Assembly (NCBI RefSeq): GCF_004135735.1
Contig: NZ_CP012670.1
Location: 1,302,001 to 1,366,000 of the forward strand
Direction: 5' to 3'
Origin: Sorangium cellulosum
GTDB lineage: Bacteria > Myxococcota_A > Polyangia > Polyangiales > Polyangiaceae
DNA: 64,000 nucleotides
Part shown: in pieces, positions 60,564-64,000 of the stretch
How positions within the stretch are numbered: position 1 is the first letter of the stretch
How the letters are laid out: each line of letters opens with the position of its first letter
Made by a program: the position numbers and the translations under genes
Notes under the pieces: generated by a model
Databases searched by the model: none
What the model was told of the DNA's origin: nothing
The model's input: only the letters and a program-made list of their open reading frames with translations

Positions 60564-63170
60564 ATGGCCTACATGAACAGATCTCGGTTTCGTTTCCGGT
60601 GGCTGCGCACGAGCGCCGCCGCAGGGGTGGCGGCAGCCTTTTCATCGCTGTGCGGCAACGCCGCCGCTCAGGTCGCGTCCTTGGTGCTTCCTCGTGCGGC
60701 GGGCCAGCAAGCGCTCGCCGTCCGCGTCGACCGGAACGGGATCCTCGCCCGCGCCTGCGCCGGCGCGCCCTGCGCCGCGGACGGCGGCGAGGCGCTCCCG
60801 GTCCCCGCCGACGTCGCGCCGCTGCTCGGCGGCGCGCGCGCGGCGGCCGTCACGCTGGCCGGCGGCAGGCAGCTCGCGAAGATCGAGGCGCCGGCCGCGG
60901 GCGCGCCCGCGGCCGGGAGCGGGAGCTGGGTGATGCTGCTCGCGGCGCCGCTCGCGGGGAAGGGGACGGCGCCGGTCGTGCTCTGGAGCGGCTGGACGGG
61001 CGTCTCGACCGGCGAGCACGGCGAGGGGCGGAGCGACGCCGTGGTCGTCGAGCCGCTCGGCAACGAGAGCCGCGTGCTCGTCGGGCAGCGGCGCGAGGAC
61101 GTGACGATCTGCGGGCGACAGGCGCTGGTCGGGGCGCGCGAGGTCGATCCCCGGACGATGACGCTCGTCAAGGGCGCGAGCTTCCAGAACCTCCCGGCCA
61201 CGGAGCGGGGCGCGGCGCGCAAGGTGGCCGCGGAGCGCCGGGAGGCCGAGGCCGCGGCGCCCGGGTTCCGGCTCCTGCGCCCGACCGCCGCGTCGAGCGC
61301 GATCGGCAGGCGCTTCGCCGAGATCGCCGACGGCGACCCGACGACCGCGTGGTCCGAGGGCAAGGCCGGCGCGGGCCGGGGCGAGTTCGTGTCGTTCTCG
61401 TCGGCGGACGAGGTCGGGATCACCGGCCTCGGGCTGCGCATCAAGCCGCCCGACGGCGTGCAGGGCGGCGCCGCGCCGCGCACGCTCTTCGTGGCGACGC
61501 CCGACCGGCTCTTCGAGGTGAGCCTGCCCGAGGACGCGTGGGCCAAGGAGTCCGCCGGCTACGAGGTGAAGCTGCCCGAGGAGATCCGGACCTCGTGCCT
61601 CGCGATCGTCCTCGACGAGGCGTACGCGCCGCGCGGCGCGTCGGCCAGGGGAGGGGAGGGGCGCTCGCCTGCCGCGCCGGACGTGCGCGTGACCATCGCC
61701 GAGGTCACCGCGCGCACGGCGTTCGACGGGCAGGCCCCGGCGGCGCTCGTCGGCGCGCTCGCGGGCGGCGGCGAGCGGGCCAGGGCCGCGGCGGCGCTGC
61801 TCGCGCGGGGCGGGCCGGAGGCGGTCGCGGCGGCGATCGCCGGTTACGACGAGCTCGACGCGGCGGGCAGGCAGCTCGCGGTGGGCGTCATCGACGCGGC
61901 GCCGTGCGCGACCCAGATCCCCTTCTTCACCGCGCAGCTCGCGTCCGCCTCGGCGGCGGCCGCGCCGCGCCGCGGCGGCCGCGCCGCGCGGTCCGAGGCC
62001 GATCCCGAGCTCCGCCACGCGCGCGACCGCATCCGCCGCTGCGGGCGCGCGGCCGCGCCGGCGCTCGCGGAGGTCGTGAAGGGGGGCGCGGCCGCGGCGA
62101 AGGTCGCGGCCGCCCGGGAGCTCGCGCTCGTGGCGCCGGCCGAGGCGATCCCGGCGCTGCTCGATGCCCTCGACGGGGCGCGCGGCGAGGTGCGCCGGGA
62201 GCTCCGGGCCGCGCTCGCGGCGGCGGCGCGGAGCGAGCGGGCCCTCGCCGCGGTCGAGGAGGAGGTGCAGATCGACCGCCTGCGGGCGCGGCCCGAGGAC
62301 GCGCAGCTCGACCTGCTCCGCGCGCTCGGGCCGGCGCTCGGCCGGGTGAAGGGCGGCGGCGCGGCGTTCCAGGCGCTCGCCTCCGCGCAGGGCGCCCCGT
62401 TCCCGCGGCGTTACCTGCTCCAGGCGCCGGCCGCGGCGCTCGCCCGCGCGGGCGAGGCGCGGGCCGAGGCGTACCTGCGCGCGTCGCTCCGGAAGGACGC
62501 CGACGCGCACGTGCGCCTCCGCGCCGCCGAGGTCGCGGCGGACGTGCCGGCCCTCGCGAGCGACCTGCTCGCGGCGGTCTCGGACCCGGAGGTGCGCGTG
62601 CGCGAGGCGGCGATCGTGGCGCTCTCGCGCGCGGCCTCCGCCGGGACGAGGCTGCCGGCGGGCGCGGCCGAGGCGCTCGCGGCGCGGCTCGGCTCCGATC
62701 CGTGGACGTTCATCCGCGGCGGCGCCGCGCGCGCGCTCGGCGCGATGCCGGCCACGCCCGCGGGCGACCGGGCGCTCGTCGGGGCGCTCGCCGACAGGTC
62801 GCCCGAGGTGCGCCGGCACGCGCTCGACGGCCTCGGCGCGCACCGGGCGACGGCGCACATCGAGGCGGTGCGCGACCGGGCGGAGGACAAGGAGGAGGAC
62901 GTCGAGGTGCGCGCGCGGGCGATCCTGGCGCTCGGCGCGATGTGCGACACGAGCTCGGTCGACCTGTGGACGCGGCTCGCGCTTCGCGCCAAGGCGCCGG
63001 TCGGCGAGCGCGATCACCGCCTCGGCTCGGCGGCGCTCGCGGCGCTCGGGGCGGTGCGCCCGGCCGACCTGAAGGCGCGCCTCGGGCCCCTGCTCGCCAG
63101 GGACACGCCGCACGGGCTGCGGGAGATGGCGAGGGCCGCGCTCTCCGCGGCGCCGCAGTGCCGCAGGTGA
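60564..63170 (+). CDS. exported HEAT-repeat protein with discoidin-like domain
   Basis: An 868-aa protein, ATG at 60564. The signal peptide (about 1-35) ends GNAAAQVAS. Residues about 255-350 hold a discoidin-like/NADase-type glycan-binding pattern (AASSAIGRRFAEIADGDPTTAWSEG ... GITGLGLRIKPP). From about 395 to the end there are HEAT/PBS-lyase-type helical repeats (ARAAAALLARGGPEAVAAAI, DADAHVRLRAAEVAADVPAL, SPEVRRHALDGLGAH, DVEVRARAILALGAM). It is a periplasmic scaffold-type protein; partners are unknown. A second plus-strand frame is open over the same length but is an Arg/Gly-rich shadow. Confidence 0.8.
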   Translation: MAYMNRSRFRFRWLRTSAAAGVAAAFSSLCGNAAAQVASLVLPRAAGQQALAVRVDRNGILARACAGAPCAADGGEALPVPADVAPLLGGARAAAVTLAGGRQLAKIEAPAAGAPAAGSGSWVMLLAAPLAGKGTAPVVLWSGWTGVSTGEHGEGRSDAVVVEPLGNESRVLVGQRREDVTICGRQALVGAREVDPRTMTLVKGASFQNLPATERGAARKVAAERREAEAAAPGFRLLRPTAASSAIGRRFAEIADGDPTTAWSEGKAGAGRGEFVSFSSADEVGITGLGLRIKPPDGVQGGAAPRTLFVATPDRLFEVSLPEDAWAKESAGYEVKLPEEIRTSCLAIVLDEAYAPRGASARGGEGRSPAAPDVRVTIAEVTARTAFDGQAPAALVGALAGGGERARAAAALLARGGPEAVAAAIAGYDELDAAGRQLAVGVIDAAPCATQIPFFTAQLASASAAAAPRRGGRAARSEADPELRHARDRIRRCGRAAAPALAEVVKGGAAAAKVAAARELALVAPAEAIPALLDALDGARGEVRRELRAALAAAARSERALAAVEEEVQIDRLRARPEDAQLDLLRALGPALGRVKGGGAAFQALASAQGAPFPRRYLLQAPAAALARAGEARAEAYLRASLRKDADAHVRLRAAEVAADVPALASDLLAAVSDPEVRVREAAIVALSRAASAGTRLPAGAAEALAARLGSDPWTFIRGGAARALGAMPATPAGDRALVGALADRSPEVRRHALDGLGAHRATAHIEAVRDRAEDKEEDVEVRARAILALGAMCDTSSVDLWTRLALRAKAPVGERDHRLGSAALAALGAVRPADLKARLGPLLARDTPHGLREMARAALSAAPQCRR

Positions 63171-63213
63171 GGTAAGCCCGCCGCGGCGCGCGGCAGGTCC
63201 GCCGCGGCGGGCC

Positions 63214-63241
63214 CTCCGCGCGCCGCCGGCGGCGTGCGGAG
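63214..63241. terminator. bidirectional GC-rich terminator-like palindrome
   Basis: The sequence from CTCCGCG to GTGCGGAG is a 28-bp palindrome with a single mismatched pair (a G-U pair in one RNA strand). It lies between the convergent stops of the HEAT-repeat gene (63170) and the TOPRIM-like gene (63259). There is no T-run on either side. Confidence 0.5.
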
Positions 63242-63258
63242 CGCCGCGGCCGGTCGGC

Positions 63259-63891
63259 TCACCTCGCGGCGCGGCCGGTCCGCCGCGGCAGCACGGCCCG
63301 CGCGCGCGCGAGCCACTCGGTGAGCGAGGTGGCGTCCGGGGGGACCGCGTCGAGATCCGCGCCCGCGGCGACGCGCACCATCGCGGCGCCGTCGTCCGGC
63401 ATCATGCCCTTGGCGGCCAGCATCGCCTGCGCCCTGAGCGGCGAGAGCTCCTCCGTCGCCCGCTCGCCGAGGAGCGCGAGGATCCAGCCCGCCAGCGCCG
63501 GCACGGCCACGCCGCCGATCACCTCGGGCGGCGCGGACAGGATCGAGGACACGCGCCGGATGCCCTCCTCGACGGCCTCGCGGCGCGCCGGGTCGCGATC
63601 GATGTCGCGGGAGAACACGAGGACGTCGCACCCCGCCTCCTGCGCGTCGAGCGCCGCGCCGAGCACGTTGCGCGTGTCCTCGTGGAGCACGCCCCGCGCC
63701 TGGACCTTGCGGATGCTCCTCCACTCGCGGGCGCCGCCGATGACCCACCCCGACGGCTGCACGCGGGAGAGCAGCGTGGAGAGCACGCCGGGGCGCCTGT
63801 CGGACTGCTGCGCCGGCGCGCCGGCGCGGCTGCCGAGCTCGCCCTCGCCTTCGCCGACGAGGAAGATCCTCGCCCTCTCGGGCCGCCACAT
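63259..63891 (-). CDS. TOPRIM-like (DUF4276-type) protein
   Basis: A 210-aa protein, ATG at 63891 (or GTG at 63894); the ATG overlaps the stop of the upstream partner gene (TGATG). The N-terminus ARIFLVGEGEGELG gives an acidic TOPRIM-like Glu cluster; DVLVFSRDIDRDPARREAVEEG has the DxDxD motif in the second conserved position. This layout resembles DUF4276, a small TOPRIM-like family found next to AAA ATPases of the OLD class. The rest (about 115-210) is helical. It is the third such module in the window. Assignment to DUF4276 is from motif order only. Confidence 0.6.
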   Translation of the reverse strand: MWRPERARIFLVGEGEGELGSRAGAPAQQSDRRPGVLSTLLSRVQPSGWVIGGAREWRSIRKVQARGVLHEDTRNVLGAALDAQEAGCDVLVFSRDIDRDPARREAVEEGIRRVSSILSAPPEVIGGVAVPALAGWILALLGERATEELSPLRAQAMLAAKGMMPDDGAAMVRVAAGADLDAVPPDATSLTEWLARARAVLPRRTGRAAR

Positions 63892-64000
63892 CACGGCCGC
63901 GGGCCTCCGGCGAGGAGCGGCGCCTCGTCCGCGCCGTTCGCGTAGCTCAGCCAGAGCTCCCCGAGCGCGTACACCCGCGCGCGATCCTCGAAGCCCGGCG
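63891..64000 (-). CDS. partial upstream partner gene, only the C-terminal 35 residues
   Basis: The last 35 codons are visible, ending ALGELWLSYANGADEAPLLAGGPRP and TGA (63891-63893); the N-terminal part lies beyond the right edge. Similar tails end AAA_21-type ATPases paired with DUF4276 proteins, but so short a piece cannot be classified. The stop overlaps the start of the downstream TOPRIM-like gene, so the two are co-translated. Confidence 0.6.
   Translation of the reverse strand, partial: PGFEDRARVYALGELWLSYANGADEAPLLAGGPRP

Noticed and set aside
60482..63175. A second plus-strand open frame of 897 codons over the HEAT-repeat gene
   Set aside because: It is an Arg/Gly/Ala-rich frame without signal peptide or repeat pattern, whereas the frame starting at 60564 has both.

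Overview
The window is a 64 kb, very GC-rich, gene-dense chromosomal segment that looks like a large-genome myxobacterium of the Sorangium/Polyangiales type. This is inferred from the gene families, not from a marker gene: a DUF1552/DUF1592 pair, myxobacterial Cys-rich (DUF4215) lipoproteins, several Ser/Thr kinase-like proteins, DUF2169 type VI adaptors and many lipoproteins with Gly/Ala-rich linkers. No rRNA, tRNA, CRISPR array, insertion sequence or integrase was found.

Left part (1-16744): a DUF1552/DUF1592 pair lies divergent from a beta-barrel-like protein and a propeller lipoprotein. A co-directional glycan cluster follows, with five glycosyltransferases (5445, 8568, 9813, 14162, 15422) and an MMPL/RND exporter (11509). 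A six-TM Ser/Thr kinase (6632-8218) is inserted on the opposite strand. A glycolipid or capsule assembly and export role is an inference.

Middle (16891-31751): housekeeping and signalling genes. They include a GuaB1-type GMP reductase/IMPDH-like enzyme, a PlsC-like acyltransferase, a VOC protein divergent from a LysR regulator, a giant Cys-rich lipoprotein with a P-domain, an RsbRD-GAF histidine kinase, an RNase HI with a new N-terminal extension, NADP isocitrate dehydrogenase, a SurA-like chaperone and a YkgJ protein. A 128-132 bp hairpin and an 11-copy 22-bp tandem repeat sit in intergenic DNA here.

31831-37386: a two-gene ATPase module (ATPase plus a 165-aa unknown, ATGA overlap), then gpmI translationally coupled to a membrane-anchored kinase-like protein with PEGA domain that has lost HRD and DFG (a pseudokinase), then a Uma2-like protein.

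37435-49877: an orphan type VI secretion tip island without structural tss genes. vgrG, DUF2169, RHS toxin and putative immunity gene form one minus-strand operon, next to two further DUF2169 proteins and a stand-alone VgrG-tail-like protein.

50099-64000: a soluble Ser/Thr kinase, an SDR, a NUDIX hydrolase, mdh divergent from purC-purS, an acetyltransferase behind two TTGCA-N4-TGCAA sites, a DHH-like protein, and a second ATPase module (ATPase plus DUF3226-like TOPRIM). A HEAT-repeat exported protein follows, and at the right edge a third TOPRIM-like protein with a truncated partner gene. The ATPase/TOPRIM pairs are the best candidates for uncharacterised defence or DNA-transaction systems. 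The pseudokinase-gpmI coupling is the best candidate for new regulatory biology.
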